DNA from: Rhodanobacteraceae bacterium
GTDB lineage: Bacteria; Pseudomonadota; Gammaproteobacteria; Xanthomonadales; Rhodanobacteraceae
Assembly: GCA_030167125.1 (NCBI GenBank)
Contig: CP126531.1
Location: forward strand, 1,488,001-1,552,000
DNA length: 64,000 nt
Reading direction: 5' to 3'
This document shows positions 54,863 to 64,000 of the stretch, one piece after another. The position numbers were made by a program, and so were the translations under genes. The notes beneath the pieces are model-generated. The model was given only the letters and a program-made list of their open reading frames with translations. It made no database searches and had not been told where the DNA came from. How positions within the stretch are numbered: position 1 is the first letter of the stretch; the number at the start of each line of letters is the position of its first letter.

Positions 54863-56270
54863 GATGCAAATCGCTTGCGCGCGCGATTGCATCGTCGATG
54901 CGTTTCAACGCCGCATCGCGCCCGGCGAGATACACCGTGTCCTCGATCGAAGGCGACACCGCGGTGCCGGTCATCGCCACGCGCAACGGCTGCGCGACCT
55001 TGCCCATGCCAATGCCGCGCTCGGTCGCGACTTCCGCGACCAGTGCGTGGATGTCGGCGGGCTTCCACGCCGGCAGCGCCGCGAGCTTCGCATGCATCGC
55101 GCGCAGCACGTCGGCAGCACCATCCGCCTGCAAATGCTTCGCCACGGCCTTGTCGTCCCACGCCGCGATCGGTGCATACCAGATGCGCGCCTGCTCGGCC
55201 ATCGCCTTCAGGGTTTGCACGCGTTCGCGCAACGCGAGCACGACTTCTTCCGGTTTGGGGCCTTTCGACACATCCAGTCCGAGGCGTTCAAGATGCCACG
55301 CGAGTTCCTGCCCGAGTTCGCGCGGATCGCCTTCCTTCAAATAATGCTGGTTGAGCCAGCCCAGCTTGGCGAAATCAAAACGCGCGGCGGAATGGTTGAC
55401 GTCGGCGATGTCGAACAGCTCGATCATTTCCTTGATCGAGAAGATCTCCTGGTCACCGTGGGACCAGCCCAGCCGCACCAGGTAATTCAACAGCGCGTGC
55501 GGCAGATAGCCATCTTCGCGGTATTGCATCACGCCGACCGCGCCGTGGCGCTTGGAGAGTTTCTGGCCGTCCGGGCCCAGGATCATCGGCAGATGCGCGA
55601 ACGTGGGCACTGGCGCGCCCAGCGCTTGGTAAAGATTGATCTGGCGCGGCGTGTTGTTGACGTGGTCGTCGCCGCGGATCACCTCGGTGATGCCCATGTC
55701 GATGTCGTCCACTACCACCGCGAAGTTGTAGGTGGGAAAGCCATCCGAACGCAGCATCACGAAATCGTCGAGTTCGGCGTTGGCCCATTCGACGCGGCCC
55801 TTGATCTTGTCGTCGAAGACGATCGAGCCGGATTGCGGATTCCTGAAGCGCAGCACGCGATTGGGATCATCGCGGTACGGCAGGTTCGAGTCGCGTGCGC
55901 GGCCGTCGTAGCGAGGCTTCTCGCCACGCGCCTTCATCGCCTCGCGCATCACGTCGAGTTCTTCCTTCGATTCGTAGGCCCAGTAGGCCTTGCCTGCGTC
56001 ATGCAACTGCTGCGCGATTTCGCGATAACGCTGCATTCGTTGTGTCTGGTACAACGGCCCTTCGTCGGGATCGAGGCCCAGCCAGTGCATGCCGTCGATG
56101 ATCGCCTGCACGGCCGCGTCGGTGGAACGCTCGCGATCGGTGTCCTCGATGCGCAGGATGAATTGCCCGCCACGATGGCGCGCTTCCAGCCAGCCATACA
56201 GCGCGGTGCGCGCGCCACCGATGTGCAGGAATCCGGTGGGGCTGGGCGCGAAACGGGTACGGAAGCTCAT
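54837..56270 (-). CDS. gltX: Glutamate-tRNA ligase
   Basis: 477 residues from the ATG at 56270. It charges tRNA-Glu. Class I motifs are plain: [19 protein letters not shown] (HIGH-type) and [12 protein letters not shown] (KMSKS-type). [32 protein letters not shown] is typical. The C-terminal anticodon-binding domain is present. The last residues after RASDL are encoded by a dispersed palindromic repeat, so the natural tail has been replaced or extended. Confidence 0.97.
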   Translation of the reverse strand: MSFRTRFAPSPTGFLHIGGARTALYGWLEARHRGGQFILRIEDTDRERSTDAAVQAIIDGMHWLGLDPDEGPLYQTQRMQRYREIAQQLHDAGKAYWAYESKEELDVMREAMKARGEKPRYDGRARDSNLPYRDDPNRVLRFRNPQSGSIVFDDKIKGRVEWANAELDDFVMLRSDGFPTYNFAVVVDDIDMGITEVIRGDDHVNNTPRQINLYQALGAPVPTFAHLPMILGPDGQKLSKRHGAVGVMQYREDGYLPHALLNYLVRLGWSHGDQEIFSIKEMIELFDIADVNHSAARFDFAKLGWLNQHYLKEGDPRELGQELAWHLERLGLDVSKGPKPEEVVLALRERVQTLKAMAEQARIWYAPIAAWDDKAVAKHLQADGAADVLRAMHAKLAALPAWKPADIHALVAEVATERGIGMGKVAQPLRVAMTGTAVSPSIEDTVYLAGRDAALKRIDDAIARASDLHPPSLAKGE

Positions 56271-56348
56271 GGGAACGTGCGTGCCGAAAATGCGAAAGTT
56301 TAGCGGATCGGGCTGGAAGCCCGGCCGCCGCGCCCCCATGATCCACGG

Positions 56349-58259
56349 ATGGCCGACCCACAGCAGCCCAATGATGCCGCCAAGCCCAAGCCGGCGGTGA
56401 CCCCGCACGCGACCGCAGCACCGCGCAACGAGCACGCGCGCGCAACGACTGCCGAGACATCCGCCACGTCACCGGCCACGCCCGACAAATCCCGTTCCGG
56501 CTCCGGCACGCTGCGGGTGCTGGCGATGCTGTGGCCGTACATCCGCGGCTTCCCCGTACGCATGACGATCGCCGCGGCGCTGCTGGTGATCGCCAAAATG
56601 GCGACGGTGTACGTGCCGATCGCGTTCAGGGACATTGTCAACCACCTCGACCCGCGCATCGCCGCGCTCACCGTGCCGATCGCGCTGATCGCGCTGTACG
56701 GGGTGCTGCGACTGATCGGCGCCGTGTTCGGGCAACTTCGCGACACGGTGTTCGAACGCGTCAGCCAGCGCGCGATGCGCGCGTCGGGACTGGACGCGTT
56801 CCGGCACCTGCACAACCTCTCGCTGCGCTTCCACCTCGATCGCCATACCGGCGGCGTCGGCCGCGACATCTCGCGTGGCACCCGCGGTGTGTACAACCTG
56901 CTGGGCTGGGTGGTGTTCAACATCGTGCCGACGATCTTCGAGATCGTGGTGGTGATCGTGTTCATGCTGCGCGCGCTGGACTGGCGTTACGCGATCGTCA
57001 CGCTGGTCACGATGGCCATCTACATCGCGGTGACGATCTGGATCACCGAATGGCGCACCGCCGGCGTGCGCGTGATGAACGAGGTCGAGAGCCTCGCCAA
57101 CGCGCGCGCGATCGACAGCCTGCTCAATTACGAGACAGTGAAGTATTTCGGCAACGAGGAATTCGAGGCGCGCCGCTACGACGCCGACCTGCGCCGCTAC
57201 GAAGACGCGGCGGTGAAAACCGAGTCCTCGCTGGCCGTGTTGAACGGCGCGCAGGCGCTGGTGATCGCGATCGGCGTGACCGTGTTGATGGCGATGGCCG
57301 CCTCCGAAGTCGTGTCGCACAGGCTTTCGGTCGGCGACATCGTGATGGTCAACGGCTGGCTGCTGCAGCTCGCGATCCCGCTCAACATGCTGGGTTTTAC
57401 GTGGCGGCAGATCAAGCAGGGCGTGATCGACATGGAGCACATGTTCGCGCTGCTTGACGAACACGCCGAGGTGCAGGACGCGCCGGGCGCGAAGCCGCTG
57501 GTGACGCGCGGCGGCGAGGTGCGCTTCGAGCAGGTGTCGTTCCACTACAACCCCGATCGCGCGATCCTCGACGACATCGATTTCACGATCCCGCCCGGCA
57601 AGACGCTGGCCGTGGTCGGCGAAACCGGCGCGGGCAAGTCGACGCTGTCGCGCCTCTTGTTCCGTTTCTACGATGTCACCGGCGGCCGCATCTGCATCGA
57701 CGGCCAGGACATCCGCGTCGTTACCCAGGAGTCGCTGCGCGCGGCGATCGGCATCGTGCCGCAGGACACGGTGCTGTTCAACGACACCATTTATTACAAC
57801 ATCGCCTACGGGCGTACCGACGCAACCCGCGAGCAGGTGGAAGCCGCCGCGCGCGCCGCGCACATCCACGATTTCGTGTTGTCGCTGCCGCAGGGCTACG
57901 ACACCACGGTGGGCGAGCGCGGCCTGAAACTTTCCGGCGGCGAGAAGCAGCGCGTCGCGATCGCGCGGGCATTGCTGAAGAACCCGGCCATTCTCGTGTT
58001 CGACGAAGCCACCAGCGCGCTCGACACCCGCACCGAAAAGATCATCCAGGCCGAACTCGCCGAGATCGCGCGCGGCCGCACCACCCTGATCGTCGCGCAC
58101 CGGCTGTCCACCATCGTCGACGCCGACCAGATCCTGGTGCTCGACCACGGCCGCGTGGTCGAACGCGGCACCCACGGCGACCTGCTCGCGCAAGGCGGCC
58201 GCTACGCCGCGCTATGGGCGTTGCAGGCGCGGCAGCCCGCGGAAACGGTTTCGGCCTGA
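56349..58259 (+). CDS. ATM1/HMT1-type ABC exporter (half transporter)
   Basis: 636 residues. A Pro/Thr-rich N-terminal tail of 55 residues precedes six membrane segments (about 58-350). The nucleotide-binding domain shows Walker [15 protein letters not shown]-loop, signature [17 protein letters not shown], Walker [13 protein letters not shown] and switch His in [26 protein letters not shown] is typical of the ATM1 family, which exports glutathione or sulfur conjugates and heavy-metal complexes. It is divergent from gltX. Confidence 0.94.
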   Translation: MADPQQPNDAAKPKPAVTPHATAAPRNEHARATTAETSATSPATPDKSRSGSGTLRVLAMLWPYIRGFPVRMTIAAALLVIAKMATVYVPIAFRDIVNHLDPRIAALTVPIALIALYGVLRLIGAVFGQLRDTVFERVSQRAMRASGLDAFRHLHNLSLRFHLDRHTGGVGRDISRGTRGVYNLLGWVVFNIVPTIFEIVVVIVFMLRALDWRYAIVTLVTMAIYIAVTIWITEWRTAGVRVMNEVESLANARAIDSLLNYETVKYFGNEEFEARRYDADLRRYEDAAVKTESSLAVLNGAQALVIAIGVTVLMAMAASEVVSHRLSVGDIVMVNGWLLQLAIPLNMLGFTWRQIKQGVIDMEHMFALLDEHAEVQDAPGAKPLVTRGGEVRFEQVSFHYNPDRAILDDIDFTIPPGKTLAVVGETGAGKSTLSRLLFRFYDVTGGRICIDGQDIRVVTQESLRAAIGIVPQDTVLFNDTIYYNIAYGRTDATREQVEAAARAAHIHDFVLSLPQGYDTTVGERGLKLSGGEKQRVAIARALLKNPAILVFDEATSALDTRTEKIIQAELAEIARGRTTLIVAHRLSTIVDADQILVLDHGRVVERGTHGDLLAQGGRYAALWALQARQPAETVSA

Positions 58260-58413
58260 CATCCCACCCCGGATCGCTGTAACCAATGTTTACGTCCTGG
58301 CACGCGTCCGGGCCGATCCCGGTGCGTAAACTGGCACACGTGTTGCAACGGCCGCAGCGAAGGCATTGAATCGCCGCGGCGCCATCGCTGTCGGACCCGG
58401 AGACTGTGCCGCC

Positions 58414-59235
58414 ATGCAAGGTAACCAGGACATGACACTCGATTCGGAACAGGTTGCGGCAAACGCTCCGCGCACCACCGCTGCTGGTCTGGAAGCATGG
58501 CTGTCGGGCGTGCACGCCGAGGCGCCGCAGGCCGAAGCCGCGCAGGTCGAGGACGTGCAGATCGATGACGGCATGCCCGAGCTTGCCGAATTGCCGGAAT
58601 CTCCCGAGCCGCAGCCACCGGAAATCACCGAACCCGCGGAAGTCGGCCCGGTCAACGCCGCCGAAGCGCTGGCACTGGCGTTTGCGCAAGGGACCTTTTC
58701 CGGCCCGCGCAAGCTGGTCGGGCCCGACGGCGCGGAACTCGTGGTCGATCCCGAGCAGAACGCCTACCACTTCGAATCCACTTCGCTGAAGCCACTCGGC
58801 GCATTGCTCGAACAACCGGCCAGCGCGTGGACGCCGATTTATTCCGAAGCCTTGAAGGCCGTGCGCATGACCCACCCGGCGCAGCCGCTGGGCCGGCTGC
58901 GCTGGTACGCGGGCCTGATCGCGACGCCCGGCATCCTCGGCCGCAAGCTGAGCCGCAGCGAACGTTACAAGCTGGCGCGCTGGCCGGAAACGGAACGCGA
59001 ATTCCCGAAGCATTTCCGGCTTGCCAAGGAGATGGTGAAGGACTACGCCACCGTCGATGAGATCGCCGCGGCTTCGGGCATGCCGCACGAAGAAGTGGTC
59101 GACTATTTCAACGCCTGCTTTGCCGACGGACGCCTCGAAACGCCGCCGAAGGTGCAGGAAGCCGACACGCCCCAGCAAGGGTCGCGCCGCGAACGCCTGA
59201 TGGCGCGCCTCAACAAGCCGCTGTTCGCGCGCTGA
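58414..59235 (+). CDS. Hypothetical protein
   Basis: 273 residues from the ATG at 58414; starts at 58366 and 58432 are alternatives. The first 85 residues are acidic and low-complexity (Glu/Ala/Pro: EAPQAEAAQVEDVQIDDGMP). The rest holds KLVGPDGAELVVDPEQNAYHFES, LRWYAGLIATPGILGRKLSR and VKDYATVDEIAAASGMPHEEVVDYFNA. The last resembles a small helix-turn-helix-like segment. No family assigned. The layout recalls FimV- or twitching-associated cytoplasmic proteins, but this is a guess. Confidence 0.7.
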   Translation: MQGNQDMTLDSEQVAANAPRTTAAGLEAWLSGVHAEAPQAEAAQVEDVQIDDGMPELAELPESPEPQPPEITEPAEVGPVNAAEALALAFAQGTFSGPRKLVGPDGAELVVDPEQNAYHFESTSLKPLGALLEQPASAWTPIYSEALKAVRMTHPAQPLGRLRWYAGLIATPGILGRKLSRSERYKLARWPETEREFPKHFRLAKEMVKDYATVDEIAAASGMPHEEVVDYFNACFADGRLETPPKVQEADTPQQGSRRERLMARLNKPLFAR

Positions 59236-59287
59236 ACCGCGGCGCAAGTTCGATCGACCAGCCGCGCGGAGCGATCCGCGTGGCTTT

Positions 59288-61678
59288 TCATTCCACGCGG
59301 GTGGTGCGCAACCGCAGCGCGTTCGAGACCACCGACACCGACGACAGGCTCATCGCCAGCGCCGCGATCATCGGCGACAGCACGATGCCGAACGCGGGAT
59401 ACAGCACGCCCGCCGCGATCGGCACGCCGACGGCGTTGTAGACGAACGCGAAGAACAGGTTCTGGCGGATGTTGCGCACCGCCGCGCGCGACAGCGCCCG
59501 CGCCCGCGCGATGCCGGACAAGTCGCCGCGCACCAGCGTGACCGGCGCACTTTCCAGCGCAACGTCGGTGCCCGCGCCCATCGCGATGCCGATATCCGCC
59601 GCGGCCAGCGCCGGCGCATCGTTGATGCCGTCGCCGGCCATCGCGACTGCGTGTCCTTTCCGCTTCAGCGCCTCGACGACTGCCGCCTTGCCAGCAGGCG
59701 AGACGTCCGCGTGCACTTCCTCGATTCCGAGTTTCTGCGCGACGGCGCGTGCCGTGGTGGCATTGTCGCCCGTCAGCATCACGATGCGCATGCCTTCTTC
59801 GCGCAGCGCGGCGAGCGCGACGGGCGTGCCGTGCTTGATGCCATCGGCGACGGCCAGGATGGCGGCGACCTTGCCGTCGATGGCCATGAACATCACGGTC
59901 GCGCCTTCGCCGCGCAACGAGTTCGCCCTGTCGCGAATGGCTGCCTTGGTGCGCGCGGCCGTTTCGTCAAGCAAGCGGGCGTTGCCGATCGCCACGGCAT
60001 GGCCATCCACGCGCCCGCTGACGCCGCGGCCGACCAGTGCCCTGAAACCCTCCACGTCCGGAATCGCGACGCCGCGCGCCTCGGCGGCCGCCACGATGGC
60101 GCGCGCCAGCGGATGTTCGCTCCGCCGCTCCAGCGCCGCGACCAGCGCCAGCACCTCTTCTTCGCCGATTCCGGCGAACATTTCCACGCTGCGCAGCGAA
60201 GGCTTGCCTTCGGTGAGCGTGCCGGTCTTGTCCACCAGCAACACGTCAGCGTTGCGCAAGGTTTCGATGGCGGCGGCATCGCGGAACAGCACGCCCAAGT
60301 GCGCGCCACGCCCGCTCGCGACCATGATGGAAATCGGCGTCGCCAGGCCCAACGCACACGGACACGCAATGATCAGCACCGACACCGCCGCGATCAGCGC
60401 GTGCGGGAAGCGCGGTTCCGGACCCACCGCCATCCACGCGATGAACGCGATCACCGCCACCGCGACCACCGCGGGCACGAACCATGCGGCCACGCGATCG
60501 GCCACGCGCTGCAGCGGCGCCTTGCTGCGCTGCGCCTGTGCGACCAGCGCGACGATCCGCGACAACATGGTGTCGGCGCCGACCTGTTCCGCGCGCATCG
60601 TGAAGGCGCCGTCCTGGTTCACGGTGCCGCCGGTGACGCGATCGTCCCTGCCCTTCGCGACCGGCATCGATTCGCCGGTCAGCATCGATTCGTCGACGTG
60701 GCTCGCACCATCGATGACGACGCCATCCACAGGAATCTTTTCGCCCGGACGCACGCGCAAAACATCGCCGGCCTGGACTTCGTCCAGCGCGACGTCGGAC
60801 TCGCTGCCGTTCGCGTCGATGCGCCGCGCCGTTTTCGGCGCGAGGTCCAGCAAGGCGCGCAAGGCCGAACCCGTGCGGCGGCGCGCGCGCAACTCCAGCC
60901 AGTCGCCCAGCGTCACCAAGGTGACGATCACCGCCGCCGATTCGAAATACACGCCGACGCGGCCGTGCAGGTCGCGGAAGCTTGCCGGAAACAGATCCGG
61001 CAGCAGGAACGCGGCCGCGCTGTACAGCCACGCCACGCCGGTGCCCAGCGCGATCAGCGTGTACATGTTGGGCGACCATGGCTTCAGCGAGCGCCAGCCG
61101 CGCACGAAGAATGAGGCGCCGCCCCACAGCACCACGACGGTCGCCAGCGCTGCTTCGATCCAACCTGCGACCGCATCCCAGGGCGAAGTCCAATGCCAGT
61201 CGAACAGGTGCGGGCCCATCGCCAGCACGAACACCGGGATGGTTAACGCGACCAGCGACCAGAAGCGCCGCGTCAGCGCGCGCAATTCGCCGCCGTCGTC
61301 CTCGCCGGCATTCGGCAATATCGGTTCGAGCGCCATGCCGCACTTGGGGCAATGGCCTGGACCGATTTGCCGGATTTCCGGATGCATCGGGCAGGTGTAG
61401 GCCGCGCCTGCGGGCGCTTCGCGCGGCGCGATCTGCGTGTGGCCGTGCCGCGCATGATCATGCCCGGCGCGCGAGGGTTCGGTCCTTTCCAGATACTTGC
61501 CCGGATCGGCAACGAACTTGCGGCGGCAACCGTCGCTGCAGAACCAGTAACGGGTGTCATCGTGATCCACGTAGCATGGGGAGGCCTTCGCGACCTGCAT
61601 GCCGCATACGGGATCGATCGCGTATCCCGCCGCATGCGCAGCGTGCGGGTGCCAATGCGTGTGCTGGTGCGCGTTCAT
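59288..61678 (-). CDS. Copper-type P1B ATPase with YHS and heavy-metal-binding domains
   Basis: 796 residues. Instead of classic HMA repeats the N-terminus has a YHS domain ([22 protein letters not shown] to CSDGCRRKF, about 18-60) and a zinc-ribbon-like [22 protein letters not shown] (94-115), both flanked by His-rich linkers. The membrane part has the CPC motif in [14 protein letters not shown]. Catalysis: [10 protein letters not shown] (phosphorylated Asp), [14 protein letters not shown]. It should export Cu(I) or Ag(I). The start overlaps the MerR stop (ATGA), so expression depended on that regulator. Confidence 0.93.
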   Translation of the reverse strand: MNAHQHTHWHPHAAHAAGYAIDPVCGMQVAKASPCYVDHDDTRYWFCSDGCRRKFVADPGKYLERTEPSRAGHDHARHGHTQIAPREAPAGAAYTCPMHPEIRQIGPGHCPKCGMALEPILPNAGEDDGGELRALTRRFWSLVALTIPVFVLAMGPHLFDWHWTSPWDAVAGWIEAALATVVVLWGGASFFVRGWRSLKPWSPNMYTLIALGTGVAWLYSAAAFLLPDLFPASFRDLHGRVGVYFESAAVIVTLVTLGDWLELRARRRTGSALRALLDLAPKTARRIDANGSESDVALDEVQAGDVLRVRPGEKIPVDGVVIDGASHVDESMLTGESMPVAKGRDDRVTGGTVNQDGAFTMRAEQVGADTMLSRIVALVAQAQRSKAPLQRVADRVAAWFVPAVVAVAVIAFIAWMAVGPEPRFPHALIAAVSVLIIACPCALGLATPISIMVASGRGAHLGVLFRDAAAIETLRNADVLLVDKTGTLTEGKPSLRSVEMFAGIGEEEVLALVAALERRSEHPLARAIVAAAEARGVAIPDVEGFRALVGRGVSGRVDGHAVAIGNARLLDETAARTKAAIRDRANSLRGEGATVMFMAIDGKVAAILAVADGIKHGTPVALAALREEGMRIVMLTGDNATTARAVAQKLGIEEVHADVSPAGKAAVVEALKRKGHAVAMAGDGINDAPALAAADIGIAMGAGTDVALESAPVTLVRGDLSGIARARALSRAAVRNIRQNLFFAFVYNAVGVPIAAGVLYPAFGIVLSPMIAALAMSLSSVSVVSNALRLRTTRVE

Positions 61679-62093
61679 GCCTTGTCCTCCCGGCCCAGCG
61701 CGCGCAGGATCGGACAATGTTCGAGCGCGCCGTGTCCGGGACACGCGTCGACCAGCTGCTTCAGTCCGCGCTTCATCCGCTGCAGTTCGCGGATGCGTTG
61801 CTCGACTTCGGCCAGCCGCGCCTCGGCGCGTGCTTGACGGTTTTGACGCCGCGCTCGCGGTCGGTGGAAAGCGCCAGCAGTTCGCGGATCTCCTCCAGCG
61901 TGAAGCCGAGATCCTTGGCACGGCGGATGAAGCGCAGGCGCTCGACCACCTCCGACCCGTAATCGCGATAACCGGACGCGCGCCGCCGCGGTTTCGGCAG
62001 CAAGCCTTCGCGCTCGTAGTAACGGATGGTATCGATGCCGACGCCGGCGCGGCGCGCAACGGCGCCGATGGTGATGCGTGTTTGCGTGTCCAT
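61675..62093 (-). pseudogene. MerR-family metal regulator, frameshifted
   Basis: Frame one, from the ATG at 62093, encodes a full MerR DNA-binding domain ([54 protein letters not shown]) and ends at 61773 after [11 protein letters not shown]. From about 61834 the next frame continues as [43 protein letters not shown], the metal-sensing helix and Cys loop of HMRTR regulators. One missing base near 61833 explains both halves. The intact gene would be 140 codons and end in ATGA overlap with the ATPase. Confidence 0.88.
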
Positions 62094-62099
62094 GCGCGC

Positions 62100-62131
62100 A
62101 TCCTAAACCCTCGACCATGGTCCAGAGTCAA
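62100..62131 (-). promoter_or_regulatory. MerR-type promoter with operator in a 20-bp spacer
   Basis: On the minus strand: -35 TTGACT (62126-62131), -10 TAGGAT (62100-62105) and a 20-bp spacer. The operator ACTCTGGACC / ATGGTCGAGGGT at 62107-62128 is a near-perfect palindrome, as in metal-responsive MerR promoters. The predicted start of transcription is at or within a base or two of the ATG at 62093. Confidence 0.82.
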
Positions 62132-62193
62132 GGGTCCGGATGCGCATCACGACGCGGTCGCGCGGCGGCCCGGCGTTTCTTGCAGCGGAACGA

Positions 62194-62790
62194 TCAGTGC
62201 GTGCTGGAAGCGGACGCCGGCGCGGCGGCACTCGCGGCCGGCGCGGGCGCCGGCATGGCGCTCGACGAAGGCATCCGCTGCTCGCCCATGACGTTCGCGT
62301 TCGCGGTGAGCGCATGGAATTCGGCGGCGCTCATCCGCGGCTGTTTCTGCAGGTACGCCACCATCGCCCAGATCGTGTGGTCGTCGTGGGTGGCGCCCCA
62401 CGCCGGCATCGCGGTCATCTTCAGGCCATGCTTGATGATCCAGAACGACTCCGCGGGATCGGGCGCAAAACGCGTGAGGTTCGGCGGCCTCGGATACAGG
62501 CCGTCGCGCAATTCGGAATGTCCCATGCCGGGTGCGAGATGGCAGCCCACGCACATCTCCGCGTAATGCTCGGCGCCCAGCTTGACCAGCGTGGGATCGT
62601 CGAGCGGCGGGGGCTTGATGTCCGCGGCGCGCTTCTCGACGGTGTGCTCGCGCAGGAAGCCGATCGCGTGGCCGGTGATGCCCCAATGCGGAACGTCGGC
62701 GCCCACCTGATAGGCGCCGGTGAACGCGACGACGAAGTAGGCGATGATCGCAATGACGATCCAGAAAATCAGCGCGCCGATGAATCGCAT
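62194..62790 (-). CDS. Membrane-anchored c-type cytochrome
   Basis: 198 residues. One N-terminal membrane segment (residues 4-26) anchors the protein in the periplasm. The single haem-binding motif is CVGCH (about residue 80) in YAEMCVGCHLAPGMGHSE; the sixth ligand Met may be in KMTAMPAWG. PRPPNLTRFAPDPAESFWIIKHGLKMTAMP and DDHTIWAMVAYLQKQPRMS are typical of cytochrome c family proteins beside dehydrogenases or metal-resistance genes. The tail is Ala/Pro/Ser-rich. It is upstream of the metal-regulated operon, on the same strand. Confidence 0.87.
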   Translation of the reverse strand: MRFIGALIFWIVIAIIAYFVVAFTGAYQVGADVPHWGITGHAIGFLREHTVEKRAADIKPPPLDDPTLVKLGAEHYAEMCVGCHLAPGMGHSELRDGLYPRPPNLTRFAPDPAESFWIIKHGLKMTAMPAWGATHDDHTIWAMVAYLQKQPRMSAAEFHALTANANVMGEQRMPSSSAMPAPAPAASAAAPASASSTH

Positions 62791-62903
62791 GTGAGCCTCC
62801 CGGGGTTGCGGCGTGGCCGAATGTTCCCGATGCTACTCCGGCGCGTGCATCGGTGCAGCGGGCGATCGGCCACGCCGGCGTCGCACGTGCGACGGGTTGC
62901 GAT

Positions 62904-62980
62904 TGGCGCGCCCGACTGGAATCGAACCAGCAACCGTCGGCTTAGAAGGCCGATGCTCTATCCGATTGAGCTACGGGCGC
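62904..62980 (-). tRNA. tRNA-Arg (anticodon TCT)
   Basis: 77 bases including an encoded CCA. Acceptor GCGCCCG pairs with CGGGCGC; the anticodon loop reads CTTCTAA and the T loop GGTTCGATTCC. It reads AGA codons. Confidence 0.96.
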
Positions 62981-63136
62981 GTTGCGGGCGCATTCTCGCA
63001 AGAAACCATCCGTGCTGCGACGGTGCAGCATCCTGCGAAGCGGCTGTGGTGAACACCCTGCGCGGAAGCGTCATGGCTCGGCAGAGCACACAAGAACGCA
63101 TGCCGAAGCAGCGATCAAGAATGATCACTTCGATAG

Positions 63137-63213
63137 TGGTCGGGGCAGAGGGATTCGAACCCCCGACATCCAGCTCCCAAAGCTGGCGCTCTACCAGACT
63201 GAGCTATACCCCG
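63137..63213 (-). tRNA. tRNA-Pro (anticodon TGG)
   Basis: 77 bases including CCA. The acceptor arm is CGGGGTA with TGCCCCG; the anticodon loop is CTTTGGGAG and the T loop GGTTCGAATCC. It reads CCA and related proline codons. Confidence 0.95.
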
Positions 63214-63304
63214 AAGCGATGCGGTTGAAAACGGCGACCGCAAGCGGCAATGGTACGGTGCCGTCGGCGCGCGGGTCAACGCGACGTGCCGCGAACCACA
63301 AACG

Positions 63305-63330
63305 AAAAAGCCGACGGATCGACCGTCGGC
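63305..63330 (-). terminator. Rho-independent terminator after tRNA-Arg(ACG)
   Basis: Stem GCCGACGG / CCGTCGGC with a five-base loop, followed on the minus strand by TTTTT. It lies 12 bases after the 3' end of the tRNA. Confidence 0.88.
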
Positions 63331-63341
63331 TCTTCGTTGAA

Positions 63342-63418
63342 TGGCGCGCCCGGAGAGATTCGAACTCCCGACCACCAAGTTCGTAGCCTGGTACTCTATC
63401 CAGCTGAGCTACGGGCGC
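63342..63418 (-). tRNA. tRNA-Arg (anticodon ACG)
   Basis: 77 bases including CCA. Acceptor GCGCCCG / CGGGCGC, anticodon loop CTACGAA and T loop AGTTCGAATCT are clear. After A-to-I editing it reads CGN codons. Confidence 0.96.
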
Positions 63419-63477
63419 AATGAACGCAAAAGCGAGCCGCGAATTATCCGGTGTCGCAGCAAACACGTCAACGATTC

Positions 63478-63572
<95 letters not shown>

Positions 63573-63751
63573 GAATCTGTTTGTAATCGACTCCCTGGTG
63601 CCGGTTCCGCTCGGCTCCATGCAACGCGGCAACGCGGCGTGCAACATCCCGCGCACGCAACAACGATCTCCACGCATCCGCTCAACCGGCAAGCCGGTCG
63701 TTTAGGATAAATGCGTGTCGGGTTTTGGTAAAGCCGTGGAACGGCCGGGCA

Positions 63752-63985
63752 TCAGCCTCTGGCCGCCTCGCTCCCGGGGGCTTCATCGGACTCGCGGGCG
63801 GCGGAACCCGCCCCCGTCTGGTGCTCTTGCTGGATGCGCTGGTAAATCTCTTCGCGATGCACCGCGACATCCTTGGGCGCGGTGATGCCGATGCGCACCT
63901 GATTGCCCTTGACGCCCAGCACCGTGACCGTTACCTGGTCGCCGATCATCAGGGTTTCCCCGACCCGGCGGGTCAAAATCAACAT
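63752..63985 (-). CDS. csrA: Carbon storage regulator, RNA-binding protein
   Basis: 77 residues with a GGAG ribosome site. CsrA dimers bind GGA motifs in leaders and change translation or stability of target mRNAs. The first 55 residues ([44 protein letters not shown]) are near-identical to other CsrA proteins, including the RNA-contacting Arg44. The tail [22 protein letters not shown] is longer than in E. coli and is low-complexity. The tRNA genes lie downstream. Confidence 0.97.
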   Translation of the reverse strand: MLILTRRVGETLMIGDQVTVTVLGVKGNQVRIGITAPKDVAVHREEIYQRIQQEHQTGAGSAARESDEAPGSEAARG

Positions 63986-64000
63986 GACGGAACTCCATTC

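Noticed and set aside
56469..58193. Minus-strand frame of 574 codons opposite the ABC exporter
   Set aside because: Antisense shadow; His/Asp/Arg-rich with no recognisable domain.
59469..61400. Plus-strand frame of 643 codons opposite the P-type ATPase
   Set aside because: Antisense shadow; Ser/Ala/Thr-rich product without features, while the minus strand encodes all P-ATPase motifs.

Overview
The window is a gene-dense, high-GC chromosomal segment of a gammaproteobacterium. It most resembles Xanthomonadales, probably Rhodanobacteraceae. This rests on csrA next to tRNA-Ser and tRNA-Arg, the neighbouring dcd and apbC genes, a Zur-controlled TonB receptor, a HutF-type histidine pathway and many short palindromic repeats between genes. 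Species cannot be named from the sequence alone.

Layout. 1-9.1 kb: partial winged-helix/TPR regulator, secreted repeat protein, pcp, lipoprotein, dcd, apbC, DUF2147 protein and a periplasmic penicillin-acylase-family hydrolase. 9.2-18 kb: Old Yellow Enzyme, an uncharacterised three-gene operon (M19-like, class IV aminotransferase, sulfotransferase-like), RidA, a Tat-exported class A beta-lactamase, msrB, msrA and a zinc alcohol dehydrogenase. 18-27.4 kb: small hypothetical and VOC/cupin proteins, an ArsR-SDR divergent pair with a visible operator, and a LytS/LytR-type two-component system.

27.5-37.2 kb is an accessory defence island. Its likely operon, read right to left, is ribbon-helix-helix protein, type III Res-like helicase-nuclease, RhuM-family protein, Mod methyltransferase and PD-(D/E)XK-like protein. 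The Mod gene is cut by a complete IS5-group element (29973-31158) with CTAA target duplications; removing IS and one duplication restores one reading frame. The Mod 5' end has also been duplicated around a short palindromic repeat. Next to this lies a VapBC pair flanked by 18-bp direct repeats that copy the last bases of hutU.

37.2-49 kb: histidine degradation (hutU, then hutF and hutI divergent, with an amino-acid permease), a carbonic anhydrase, tpm, an MFS transporter and two Spy-like periplasmic proteins. 49-54.4 kb: ribosomal protein bTHX and a metal cluster of CDF exporter, MerC-like protein, TonB receptor and Zur. A near-consensus Zur box precedes the receptor and a half-conserved one precedes merC. 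54.4-62.8 kb: gltX, an ATM1-type ABC exporter, a copper-type P-ATPase whose upstream MerR regulator is frameshifted, and a cytochrome c. 62.9-64 kb: tRNA-Arg(TCT), tRNA-Pro(TGG), tRNA-Arg(ACG), tRNA-Ser(GCT) and csrA, all on the minus strand.

No gene-free stretch exceeds about 300 bases. The longer gaps hold dispersed palindromic repeats, some of which reach into coding sequence (hutF, gltX).
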